A stretch of 10,945 nt of DNA from CAYSHJ01 sp964589725 (GCA_964589725.1 CAZPUJ010000129.1:1-10945), one strand, 5' to 3'; counted from the stretch's first letter, positions 1-7,419 are shown. Translations and numbers: made by a program. Notes: generated by a model from the sequence alone, not told the origin.

Positions 1-141
1 GCCGACGCGGACGTCGTCGCGATTCTCGTGGCGGTCAATACACCGTTCAATCGGGAAACGATCCACGAACCGATCACCGCCGAATACAAAGAGTTCCTCA
101 CCGGCCGGCGTTACGCCTGGGCGGCGGATCGCGTGATGTGA
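1..141 (+). CDS. C-terminal fragment of an unrecognised protein
   Basis: Frame 1 is open from the window edge to a TGA at 139-141 and gives 46 residues, beginning ADADVVAILVAVNTPF and ending YAWAADRVM. The start lies outside the window. Codons have G or C at most third positions, as in the neighbouring genes, which supports real coding. I do not recognise the family from this tail and propose no function. It converges with the large minus-strand gene, whose stop is only 23 nt away. I see no strong terminator hairpin in that gap. Confidence 0.55.
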   Translation, partial: ADADVVAILVAVNTPFNRETIHEPITAEYKEFLTGRRYAWAADRVM

Positions 142-164
142 ACGACGGCGCGAGCCGAGGACAG

Positions 165-3100
165 CTACTTGAACGGAAAATCGTCCTTCAGCAGGATGCG
201 TTTCGCCGCCGAAGGCTTCGAGGGTTTGTCATCCGAGCCGGTGGAGGTCACGAAGAGATATAGCGCGACGTTCGCAGGCAGGCCGGTGAGGAGTTGGCCG
301 GGTTGGGGCCAGGCGGTGGCGAGGCGGATGGCTCCGCGGCCGTCGGGGTAGGTGCTCACCCAAATGTCGTAGCTTTTGGCTCCGGCGACCGGCTCGAAGA
401 AGACGTGGCAGCGAGTGCCGTCGTATTCGCGTTCGGGCGGGGCGACTTTCGTGATCGTCGTCGGTGCGCCGATGCCGGTCTCAGTCAGCGTTTGGATCGG
501 GTTGTCGAGGGCCGGGGCGTCCTTCGGTTGTGGCATGCGCAGGCGGGAGAGGCGGATGGCTTCGTCGGTGCGCTGGGCTTCGGTCTCGTATTCGGCGAAG
601 AGATCACCGAGCAGCACGTCGGCGGGATTCGAGGGGATCAGGTCATCGACTTTGATGACGTGCGTGCGTCGCTCGACGATGATCTTTTCGAGTGACAGCG
701 GCAGATCGACGATGCCGTCTCCTTCGCCGTAGTTACCCCAGAAGCTGGAGCCGGCGTCGCGGTAACAATCCCACGGCTGATTGCCCGGCAGTTCAAATCG
801 CAGATAGCGCCAGCCGTCGAAGTTGAAGGCGCTCCAACAATGTGTGTCATCGACGTTCCATTCCCCTTTCTTGCCGATGCTGAGCCAGCGTTCGCCCTTC
901 GCGTCACGGAGGCAATACACGAAGCGGCCCCAATCGCTGGCGGCGCGTGCCCACAAGCCAAGGTGGCTCGGCTTGCCGGAGATCGTGATCGGCTTCTCCG
1001 GCAGCAAGGTCGTGTAGAAGGGCATGACCTTACGCTCTTTCTCCGGTGTCTCCAGATGGACGGACAATGCCTTGCCGCCTGACTCGGCCGGAGCGGCGAC
1101 GGGGTGCAGAGTCATCTTGGATGGGAACTTTTTGACAAACTCGATGTGACACGTTTCATAGTTGGTGTCGCGATCTGGGGAAATCTTCCATGAGCTGTCG
1201 CCAAGATTGCCGAGCCGCTGCGCAAACTGCGACGGCTTCGCGTCGGAATGATCCGGCTCGCCGAGCGTAATTTTTCCACTGGCGTCGGAGTTCAATCCAC
1301 GGACATAACTCACCGACGTCGCTGCGGTGAAGGTGACGCGGCCAGCTTGCTCGGTCAGTTCGGTGGCGTTGTCCATTTGGTCGTAGACTGCGACCTTCGC
1401 ACCGGCCGGGACGTTCAACGAGATCGGGCGTTTGCCGCGCAGAGTCCAGAAGACATGCAGCAGGTCGCCGGTCTGGTAGTGCTGGAACTGGAGGCAAAAG
1501 ACCGACGTGCTGCCGGTCTCGATGGCCTTCACGTAGTTCATGCGGTTGAGCTGCCGTGTCATCGTCGCGTGCGCGGCGAACGCGACCTTCGGCGAACAGA
1601 GCGGCAGGCGTTCGATCAAGCCGCCGCCGTAATGCTGCTCGCCCCAAGCACCCGCACAGCGAAACAACGACGGCCAACCGAGATGCCGGGTCACTCCGTA
1701 TGCCGACAACAACAACTCGCCACGAATGCTGTGATCGGCTTCTTGATCCTGCGTCAGCGAGCCGGGAGTCGCCGGCGACGGCAGCCCGCCTCCTTCGATG
1801 GTGATAAGTTTTGTCGGCCACTTCTTACCGGCTTCGATCCACGCTTGCTTGAACTGCCACAATGCCGAGGCGAACGTCACTTGATGCAGTTGCATCTCCG
1901 GCAGCCGCTCGAACAAGACTTGATCGACGGCCGGGCCGTCCATGAGTTCGGTCGCTTCTTTGCTGTGACGCAGGAATGGGATCGGAAACGACGAGATTCC
2001 CCACGGCATGAAGCATTTGGCATTCGGCCACGTTTTCTTGATGGCCCGTGCTCCGATCACGAACTGGTCGAGGAAGCTTTTGTAATTGGCCTGCTCGGCT
2101 TCGGTCATTTGGTACGGCGGTTCGCCATAAAACTCCGGCAAGCTCATCACAGAGACGGAGCCGATGATCGGCTCGGCGAAGAAGAGCGCGAGTTCCGGGC
2201 GGTTGAGCCGGCTGGGAGTCGCCAGCGACGTTTTGCGGATCGCTTCGATGTACTTGGCTTCCATCTCGGCCGGCTTCGACGGGTCGAAGTCCACGCCGAG
2301 CACCCCCTTATTCAGGCTGGTTTGATACGCGAGGAAGTGCGTCATCCAGCCGTACTTTTCGAGAACACTGGCCTCTTCGGGAGGCTCGCCGGATCCCTGC
2401 GCGTCCCGAGGCAACAGCGGACGCATGGCTGATTCGATCCCGGCCGCGTAAGCCACTTCGATTCTCGGCAAGCCCTTTGGTGTTTCGTGCCCGCCGTTCC
2501 AATCCCACATGCCCCACAGCGACCCTTTGCCCTCTTCCCAGTTGCCCCGCTCGCGAGTGTCGGGATGTAAGTACGCGAGACTGCGCGTTTGTGTGCGCGT
2601 CCCTTGCGAGTCGTGAGCTTCTAGCTTGACCTCGTGATATCCGTATCGCTTGAGCGAGATCGGCAGCTTGAGCGTTTGCTGCCAAAGCGGATCGAGCGTG
2701 ACCGCTTGAGTCGTCGCCGTTTTCTCCGAGCCGTTGTGACTCGTCGTCGTGAGGTCGAGCTTCACGGTTTGTTTTTGCGACGTGCGGTTCTTGAGCGTGA
2801 CCGAGTAATACGGCGTCGCAGGAGCGGTCCAGATGTGAGCAAACCGATCGGGTTGAAACTCGACTTCGACCGCCGGCCGTTCCAGCGCCATGCCGAAAAC
2901 TCGCACGCCGCTGGGCAAGCCGGCTCCGTGCTGGCTGTAGTAACACGGGTCGGGGAACGCTCGGTAAACGTGAACTTCTTTGGTCAGCTCGAAGTCCAGG
3001 AATTCGAGATCGGAGAAACTCATGAGTCCTTCCGGTTCGAGCGGAATGGTCACGAGATGAAGCTGTGCGTCCGCACCACTCGCGAGCTTGATCGGCACGA

Positions 3101-4418
3101 CCGCATCGGATTTCGCCGTGAAGAGCGGCACTCGCGCGCTGAAGTGCAGCGGATGGCCCGCGCTCGGCCGATAGAACTGCGCCGAGACGACTGGCGTCTT
3201 GTCCGGCTCGCCATCGAACGCGGCGAGCAGATGCAGCCGGCTGTATTGCCCGTTGCGCACGCGGAAACAAATCCGTCCCGCCTCAGCATTCGTCAACCCG
3301 GTCCAGCGCGTGACTTCACCGGACCACGGATCGTATTGCCCTTCGAGCAATCCGAAACGCATCCACGAACGCCCGACATCAACGTGATCGTTGCCACGCT
3401 CATCTGGCATCGGGATGACGAAGGGCACGCCGTTGACCAGCGTGGGCTGGCTGATGCCGGTTTCCAAACTAGCCCGACGCGCCAGCGAGGGATTGGGATC
3501 ACCAGTGGTCGCAGCACCCTCGCTGGCGCGTCGGGTTAGCGTGAAGGCCGCGTTGACGTGATGGTCCAGCGAGACCGTCTCAAACGCGGCATCTTCCGGC
3601 GGCAGTTTGCGAACACGGATCGAGGCCAGTTGCGATCCCTCAAACACCGACAGCCGCAGGTGTCCTTCTGGTTCGATGCCGATCCCTTTCGCGTCTCGCA
3701 GCAACCGGCCATCGATATAAACCTGCGCTGAGTTTTTGCGGATCACGTAACGCAGCGTCAGCCAGCGCTTGCCCAAGGACGGCACTGAGCCGACATCCTG
3801 TTCGACTCGCGAGCGGACCATTTCCGGCCATGTCAACCGGTTCTTCGGAAGCAATCGAACCACATAGGGAAAGTAAACGCCCTGCGACTCGCCCGGCAGC
3901 GCAGGCATCTGGCAGACAACCGTCTCTTGCTCGCTCCCGGGCGCGACATACAGGTTGAGAAACAGTGAACCGTGCGAGATGTCGTCGGCCGTCTTCGCGC
4001 CGACCGAGCAATACACCGATGTCTGCTTTCCGTCCGCCGCACCGAGCCGCAGACGAATCGTCACTTCCGAATCGGCGGCGATTTTGTTGACGCTCGCCAG
4101 CACCGCCGCATTCGGTCCTCCGACGAGCACCGGCTGATCTTTCACATCCAACAGCTTGAAGTCGTCGATCGTGCCGGAGTAATGACCGATCCGCCACTCG
4201 GCCATCGCCGAACCGAGGATGGCTTCCAACTTTTGCCGCGCCGCGTCATCGGTCACCTGCGCGAAACCAGTGGCTGCCGAACTGAGCAGCAGCATCAAGG
4301 AGAACGACCGGAGATAATTGCCCCTTAGCCGAAGTCGTGAGACTTCGGTGTTCCCCCGGCTCACCGAAGTCTCACGATTTCGGCTGCAGGGAGATACTCG
4401 CGCCCGTTGCGGTCGCAT
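165..4418 (-). CDS. Large exported multidomain protein with glycosidase-like core
   Basis: This 1417-residue protein is probably exported: a basic stretch is followed by a hydrophobic core at about residues 38-53 (SFSLMLLLSSAATGFAQ). Residues about 75-272 resemble a LamG/concanavalin-like beta-sandwich (YIDGRLL, HLRLSVFEGSQLASIRV). Residues about 520-615 look like an Ig-like beta domain. Residues about 630-960 suggest a TIM-barrel glycosidase core, starting near GSLWGMWDWNGG, with Glu749 (LALFFAEP) and Glu875 (LITIEGGG) as candidate acid/base and nucleophile. Residues about 1110-1260 look like a carbohydrate-binding jelly roll, and about 1335-1410 like a fibronectin-III domain. The barrel, the two glutamates and the substrate (probably polysaccharide) are inference; I cannot assign a GH family. 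The ATG at 4418 has GGAG at 4429-4432 with a 10-nt spacer. This start places a palindromic repeat inside the signal-peptide n-region (residues about 11-33); a second repeat is translated at residues about 294-317. A later start near Met42 would leave a signal peptide with no basic end. The gene lies 51 nt downstream of the propeller gene on the same strand. Confidence 0.8.
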   Translation of the reverse strand: MRPQRARVSPCSRNRETSVSRGNTEVSRLRLRGNYLRSFSLMLLLSSAATGFAQVTDDAARQKLEAILGSAMAEWRIGHYSGTIDDFKLLDVKDQPVLVGGPNAAVLASVNKIAADSEVTIRLRLGAADGKQTSVYCSVGAKTADDISHGSLFLNLYVAPGSEQETVVCQMPALPGESQGVYFPYVVRLLPKNRLTWPEMVRSRVEQDVGSVPSLGKRWLTLRYVIRKNSAQVYIDGRLLRDAKGIGIEPEGHLRLSVFEGSQLASIRVRKLPPEDAAFETVSLDHHVNAAFTLTRRASEGAATTGDPNPSLARRASLETGISQPTLVNGVPFVIPMPDERGNDHVDVGRSWMRFGLLEGQYDPWSGEVTRWTGLTNAEAGRICFRVRNGQYSRLHLLAAFDGEPDKTPVVSAQFYRPSAGHPLHFSARVPLFTAKSDAVVPIKLASGADAQLHLVTIPLEPEGLMSFSDLEFLDFELTKEVHVYRAFPDPCYYSQHGAGLPSGVRVFGMALERPAVEVEFQPDRFAHIWTAPATPYYSVTLKNRTSQKQTVKLDLTTTSHNGSEKTATTQAVTLDPLWQQTLKLPISLKRYGYHEVKLEAHDSQGTRTQTRSLAYLHPDTRERGNWEEGKGSLWGMWDWNGGHETPKGLPRIEVAYAAGIESAMRPLLPRDAQGSGEPPEEASVLEKYGWMTHFLAYQTSLNKGVLGVDFDPSKPAEMEAKYIEAIRKTSLATPSRLNRPELALFFAEPIIGSVSVMSLPEFYGEPPYQMTEAEQANYKSFLDQFVIGARAIKKTWPNAKCFMPWGISSFPIPFLRHSKEATELMDGPAVDQVLFERLPEMQLHQVTFASALWQFKQAWIEAGKKWPTKLITIEGGGLPSPATPGSLTQDQEADHSIRGELLLSAYGVTRHLGWPSLFRCAGAWGEQHYGGGLIERLPLCSPKVAFAAHATMTRQLNRMNYVKAIETGSTSVFCLQFQHYQTGDLLHVFWTLRGKRPISLNVPAGAKVAVYDQMDNATELTEQAGRVTFTAATSVSYVRGLNSDASGKITLGEPDHSDAKPSQFAQRLGNLGDSSWKISPDRDTNYETCHIEFVKKFPSKMTLHPVAAPAESGGKALSVHLETPEKERKVMPFYTTLLPEKPITISGKPSHLGLWARAASDWGRFVYCLRDAKGERWLSIGKKGEWNVDDTHCWSAFNFDGWRYLRFELPGNQPWDCYRDAGSSFWGNYGEGDGIVDLPLSLEKIIVERRTHVIKVDDLIPSNPADVLLGDLFAEYETEAQRTDEAIRLSRLRMPQPKDAPALDNPIQTLTETGIGAPTTITKVAPPEREYDGTRCHVFFEPVAGAKSYDIWVSTYPDGRGAIRLATAWPQPGQLLTGLPANVALYLFVTSTGSDDKPSKPSAAKRILLKDDFPFK
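3469..3539. repeat. Palindromic repeat translated in frame ('LTRRASEG' type)
   Basis: A perfect 19-bp inverted repeat: CCCGACGCGCCAGCGAGGG at 3473-3491 and its exact reverse complement at 3517-3535, with a 25-nt spacer. The arms extend outward by CTAG and TTAG with one mismatch. It lies inside the large minus-strand gene and is read as residues about 294-317, containing LTRRASEG and SLARRASLE, without disrupting the frame. From memory, peptides of this form recur in unrelated planctomycete proteins, which fits a dispersed mobile repeat better than a protein domain. The position, in a linker after the N-terminal beta-sandwich, explains why it would be tolerated. Confidence 0.85.
4322..4389. 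repeat. REPIN-like inverted repeat at the start of the large gene
   Basis: Two 24-nt arms, 4327-4350 and 4362-4385, are reverse complements with one mismatch and are separated by an 11-nt spacer. The first arm is itself a hairpin: CCGAAGTCGTGAGACTTCGG at 4329-4348 has an 8-bp stem and a GTGA loop. The second arm folds the same way with one G-T pair. Two inverted units that are each a small hairpin is the architecture called REPIN in other bacteria. The flanks (CCCTTAG on the left, GCAGGG on the right) continue weak pairing. If the large gene starts at 4418, the element is translated into its signal-peptide n-region; otherwise it is intergenic. Confidence 0.8.
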
Positions 4419-4469
4419 GATGTTGGATCTCCGAAATAAGGACGCGGGGTCCCTCAGGCAAACGATGGT

Positions 4470-5582
4470 TCAGACCACTGCCACTTTCACGCAGTGGATT
4501 GGCGGCAGCGAGTCGAACAGGCAGTTCCACTCTTGGCCGCCGTCGCGTCCCATCCAGAGTTGTCCGGTCGTGGACCCGAAATAGAGCGCAGGCGACTTGA
4601 GGTCGTCAATGTCCATCGCGTCGCGCTGAACCGTGAAGTAGCTCTCTTTCTTCGGCAGGCCGCGCGCGAGCTTCTTCCAGGAGCCGCCGCCGTTCTCGCT
4701 GCGCCAGACTGCCGGGGCGCCGCCGGGACAGGTGCGCGTCATGCCTTCGTGCGGCATGACATAAACCACATCGGGGTCGTGCGGATGGACGACGATCGGG
4801 AAGCCAAAATCGGAAGGCAGCCCCTCGGCAATCGAACGCCAGGTATGGCCGTGGTCATCGCTGCGCAACACGCCGATGCCCGGCCGCGGCCCCCCAGGTC
4901 CGTCCCAGTCGGCCCAGCCGCCGTGGTTCTGCATGTAGAGCCGGCCGGGCGCGTCCTTGTGGCTGGCGATCTTGTGGACACACTGGCCGAATTCAGGATA
5001 CGGATCGGGCGCGAAGCCCGCACCCACTCCGTTGTTTGCCGCCGAGAAGGTTGAGCCGCCGTCTTCGCTCAGGTAGTGGCCGCCAGTGGAGATGCCCAGA
5101 TGCACTCGATTCCCGTCGCGCAGAATCGTGTGCATGCAGAGGCCGCCGTTTCCTGGTTGCCACTTCCGAGCATGGTCGTGATTGCTGATGCCCAGAACCA
5201 TTTCCCAGGAATCACCACCGTCATGGCTCCGGAACAGCGACGCCGGTTCGACGCCACACCAGAGTTCCTTCTTGTCTCTGCCCGCTTCGAGCGACCAAAT
5301 GTTGGCGAGTGCACGCCCATCTTCCTTCGGGAAGGCGGGGGCAGACTTCGTCTCTTTGAACTTCTTCCCGAGATCAGTCGAATAGAGAACCTTCATGCCG
5401 AAGAAGGGATTACAGCTTGAAGCGTAGAGACGCGGTGTGCCGCGCGTGTCGATCAGCGCCGAATAGACGGCCACTCCTGGTCCGAACGGCCCGCGTAGAG
5501 CGAAGCTGCGCCGAGTCTTCGCGGCCTCGGCAATGAACAGGCCCTTTTTTGTTCCGATCGAGAGAATGACACGTTCTGGCAT
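4470..5582 (-). CDS. Six-Asp-box beta-propeller protein (BNR/sialidase-like fold)
   Basis: A 370-residue protein with six regularly spaced Asp-box (S-x-D-x-G-x-x-W/F) motifs: STDLGKKF 68-75, SHDGGDSW 119-126, SEDGGSTF 172-179, SDDHGHTW 241-248, SENGGGSW 295-302 and GRDGGQEW 345-352. Six boxes predict a six-bladed propeller. Automatic annotation usually names such proteins exo-alpha-sialidase or BNR-repeat glycosyl hydrolase. I see neither a convincing sialidase arginine triad nor a signal peptide (it begins MPERVILSIGTKKGLF), so a cytoplasmic non-sialidase role is more likely. His-rich stretches (NHDHARKW 134-141, HPHDPDVVYVMPHEG 266-280) could bind metal or ligand; that is speculation. I chose the ATG at 5582 because a perfect AGGAGG lies at 5589-5594 with a 6-nt spacer. 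An in-frame TTG at 5588 touches that motif and is unlikely. The gene begins 2 nt after the MoaD/ThiS-like stop, so the two form a translationally coupled pair. Confidence 0.85.
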   Translation of the reverse strand: MPERVILSIGTKKGLFIAEAAKTRRSFALRGPFGPGVAVYSALIDTRGTPRLYASSCNPFFGMKVLYSTDLGKKFKETKSAPAFPKEDGRALANIWSLEAGRDKKELWCGVEPASLFRSHDGGDSWEMVLGISNHDHARKWQPGNGGLCMHTILRDGNRVHLGISTGGHYLSEDGGSTFSAANNGVGAGFAPDPYPEFGQCVHKIASHKDAPGRLYMQNHGGWADWDGPGGPRPGIGVLRSDDHGHTWRSIAEGLPSDFGFPIVVHPHDPDVVYVMPHEGMTRTCPGGAPAVWRSENGGGSWKKLARGLPKKESYFTVQRDAMDIDDLKSPALYFGSTTGQLWMGRDGGQEWNCLFDSLPPIHCVKVAVV

Positions 5583-5584
5583 GT

Positions 5585-5869
5585 TCAACCTCCTGAGACT
5601 GCGGGAAGTATCATGATGACGTCTTCTGGCTCCAGCGGCGTATTAAGCCCTTGACGGTCGCGCACGTGAGCCGAGTTTACAAACAAGTTCACGTGGCGGC
5701 GCACCGTACCCGTCTCGTCGCAGACGCTGCGGTAGAGCGCAGGATGGCGCTGCTCCAGTTCCTCAAGGACAGCACTTACGCTCGGGGCCGAGAGGACAAG
5801 CTTCGAGGCACCGTCGCAATAGGCGCGCAGCTCACGTGGAATGTGGATCGTGATGGTCGCGTGTGTCAT
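5585..5869 (-). CDS. MoaD/ThiS-family sulfur-carrier protein
   Basis: A 94-residue ubiquitin-fold protein ending in AVSGG. The free C-terminal Gly-Gly is the hallmark of MoaD, ThiS and CysO-type carriers, which are adenylated and converted to a thiocarboxylate that donates sulfur. The body fits the family: beta strand TITIHIPRELRAYC, a helix around SVSAVLEELEQRHPALY, strand VNLFVNSAHVR and the pre-C-terminal LEPEDVIMILPAVSGG. Length is typical (80-95 residues). No MoaE, ThiG, E1-like activator or JAMM protease is in the window, so the client pathway is not shown directly. The nearest genes are the coupled propeller protein (start 2 nt after this stop) and the divergent PLP enzyme. The start at 5869 has no clear Shine-Dalgarno. 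Family confidence is high; the specific role is unknown. Confidence 0.9.
   Translation of the reverse strand: MTHATITIHIPRELRAYCDGASKLVLSAPSVSAVLEELEQRHPALYRSVCDETGTVRRHVNLFVNSAHVRDRQGLNTPLEPEDVIMILPAVSGG
5589..5594 (-). promoter_or_regulatory. Shine-Dalgarno built from the carrier's Gly-Gly codons
   Basis: On the minus strand the carrier gene ends TCA GGA GGT TGA (Ser-Gly-Gly-stop). The AGGAGG spanning those codons is a full Shine-Dalgarno, 6 nt before the ATG of the propeller gene at 5582. The functional C-terminus of one protein and the ribosome-binding site of the next therefore share the same bases. This decides the propeller start and implies coupled translation. Confidence 0.85.
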
Positions 5870-5917
5870 GACAAAAATCTTGGCAGACGGAACTGATTGC
5901 GGATTCCGTCTCGTGTA

Positions 5918-5946
5918 GTTTCATTCTGACCTCGACTAGTTGTCAA
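5918..5946 (-). promoter_or_regulatory. Possible promoter of the carrier-propeller operon
   Basis: On the minus strand a perfect TTGACA (5941-5946) is followed after 17 nt by TGAAAC (5918-5923), which matches only three of six positions of the -10 consensus. It lies about 50 nt upstream of the carrier's ATG, a sensible distance. A TTGACA can occur by chance in a region this size, so this is only a candidate. Confidence 0.25.
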
Positions 5947-6186
5947 ACACAACCCGCGAGCCTGGAAGATGGCCGACCTATTTCCGACGACGTGTTCGCG
6001 ATGATATCCTGCGCCACCGCATTCGGCTCCTGCGTGTTGGCGAATCGCGTTCCATTAAAGACGTTCGCATGCGATTTCACCGGCCGGGCTTCGCGCACCC
6101 CAAACTTTCGCAACGAACCGCCGTCCAGGTTCGGTCGGTTAGTTTGCTCGGCTTGGACATGAATCATATAGAGGGGCTTCGAATCC

Positions 6187-6191
6187 AGGAG
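6187..6191 (+). promoter_or_regulatory. Shine-Dalgarno that fixes a TTG start
   Basis: AGGAG lies 7 nt before the TTG at 6199. No in-frame ATG exists at this point; the next is Met23, within sequence that still matches the family. This site is the main reason for choosing the TTG. Confidence 0.7.
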
Positions 6192-6198
6192 CGACGAA

Positions 6199-7419
6199 TT
6201 GTTTGTCACCCATTTGGAAAGTGCGTTGGACGGGACTCGATTGCCGGCCGGTCAGCTTCAGAGCATGCACAAAGACCGGCCGCTGTGGGTGCGGTATGAC
6301 CTCGAAGCGGCCGGTCGCGCGTTGACGAAGGCGAAACTGCGCGAACGCGAGCCGACGATGTGGCGCTATCGCGAATTGCTTCCTGTGCCGCGAGGGATGC
6401 AGCCGGTTTCACTGGGCGAGGGGATGACGCCCGTGTTGCCGTGCTCGCGGTTGGCGGAGCGGTTTGGGCTGCGCGACGTCTGGATCAAGGACGAGTCGCA
6501 CCTGCCGACCGGCAGCTTCAAGAGCCGAGGTCTCACGATGGCGATCACGATGGCCTGGCACTTCGACGTGCGGCGAGTTGCACTTCCCTCGGCCGGGAAC
6601 GCTGGAGGCGCCGCGGCCGCGTATGCCGCGCGAGCCGGCATCGAGGCATTCATCTTCATGCCCGAAGACACGCCGGTCATCAATCAGTACGAATGCCGAC
6701 TTGCCGGAGCCAAAACGTTTCTCGTGAACGGTCTAATCAACGACTGCGGCAAGATTGTGCGCCAAGGCCAAGCCGCGATGAACTGGTTCGACCTGTCGAC
6801 GTTGAAGGAGCCGTATCGCATCGAAGGCAAAAAAACGATGGGCTTGGAGCTCGCCGAGCAGTTCAACTGGCGGCTACCCGACGTGATCCTGTACCCGACC
6901 GGCGGCGGCACGGGTTTGATCGGAATGTGGAAAGCGTTCGAGGAACTCCACCAACTCGGGTGGCTGGAGGACAGCCGGCGTCCGCGTATGGTCTCCGTGC
7001 AATCGGACGGCTGTGCTCCGATCGTGCGCGCATTCGAAAGCGGATCGCGTTTCGCCGAGTTATTTCCAAACGCCGAGACGATCGCTCGCGGCATTCGCGT
7101 CCCGGCAGCCGTCGGTGACTTCATGATTCTCGATGCCGTTCGCGAGAGCGGCGGCCTCGCCATTGCCGTTGAAGAAGCTCGTCTGCGCGAATGGCTGGAA
7201 CTCGCATTTCGTCTCGAAGGGATCGGCATCTGCCCCGAAACGGCCGCGTGCGTTGGAGCCTTGGAACGTCTCACGGCCACAGGCTGGATTCGACCCGACG
7301 AGCGTGTGGTGATTTTCAACACCGGCGCCGCGCAGAAATACGTCGAAGCGATTCAGTGCAACCTTCCGCGACTCGATGTGCAATCACCGATCGACTGGGA
7401 ACAGCTTGCGTTCAACTAG
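6199..7419 (+). CDS. Threonine-synthase-like PLP-dependent enzyme (fold type II)
   Basis: A 406-residue cytoplasmic enzyme of the threonine synthase / cysteine synthase superfamily. Threonine synthase converts O-phosphohomoserine to threonine and phosphate using PLP. Visible motifs are KDESHLPTGSFKSRG (97-111) with the Schiff-base Lys108, SAGNAGGAAAAYAARAG (131-147) as the PLP-binding Asn loop, PTGGGTGLIGMWKAFEEL (233-250) as the phosphate-binding glycine loop, and NTGAAQKY (374-381) near the C-terminus. The N-terminal segment before WVRYDLEAAG (30-39) aligns in my memory with the small zinc-ribbon-like domain of bacterial threonine synthases, but its cysteines are absent. SAGNAGG replaces the more usual SSGNA(S/A)A, so substrate specificity could differ from true ThrC. 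The TTG start is preceded by AGGAG with a 7-nt spacer. The gene is divergent from the sulfur-carrier operon and isolated downstream by a repeat element, so it is probably monocistronic. Confidence 0.85.
   Translation: MFVTHLESALDGTRLPAGQLQSMHKDRPLWVRYDLEAAGRALTKAKLREREPTMWRYRELLPVPRGMQPVSLGEGMTPVLPCSRLAERFGLRDVWIKDESHLPTGSFKSRGLTMAITMAWHFDVRRVALPSAGNAGGAAAAYAARAGIEAFIFMPEDTPVINQYECRLAGAKTFLVNGLINDCGKIVRQGQAAMNWFDLSTLKEPYRIEGKKTMGLELAEQFNWRLPDVILYPTGGGTGLIGMWKAFEELHQLGWLEDSRRPRMVSVQSDGCAPIVRAFESGSRFAELFPNAETIARGIRVPAAVGDFMILDAVRESGGLAIAVEEARLREWLELAFRLEGIGICPETAACVGALERLTATGWIRPDERVVIFNTGAAQKYVEAIQCNLPRLDVQSPIDWEQLAFN

Larger units (their letters stand above)
5870..6198. other. Divergent intergenic region, no gene recognised
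   Basis: This stretch of about 330 bp lies between the divergent carrier and PLP-enzyme genes. Open frames of about 90-120 codons cross it on both strands, but they look like nothing I know, lack ribosome-binding sites and run into the flanking genes, so I do not call them. Contents I can point to are the TTGACA-type candidate on the minus strand, a weak AT-rich CATATAGA at 6165-6172 that might be a plus-strand -10, and the AGGAG at 6187-6191 that serves the PLP enzyme. I see no long repeat or riboswitch-like fold. Confidence 0.6.

Noticed and set aside
1248..2432. A 394-codon plus-strand open frame opposite the large gene
   Set aside because: It is antisense to a well-supported coding region, is rich in Arg and His as expected of a high-GC shadow frame, and has no recognisable domain.
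2308..3270. A 320-codon minus-strand frame overlapping the large gene
   Set aside because: It is out of frame within the same gene, with an Arg/Ala/Ser-rich composition typical of shifted reading. The 1417-residue frame reads intact through the region, so no frameshift is needed.
5943..6209. An 88-codon minus-strand frame in the divergent region
   Set aside because: It has no ribosome-binding site, no family resemblance I can name, and its start overlaps the start of the PLP enzyme. A decayed gene is possible but not supported.
5940..6299. A 119-codon plus-strand frame overlapping the PLP enzyme start
   Set aside because: It is in a different frame from the enzyme, is Arg-rich and lacks family motifs.
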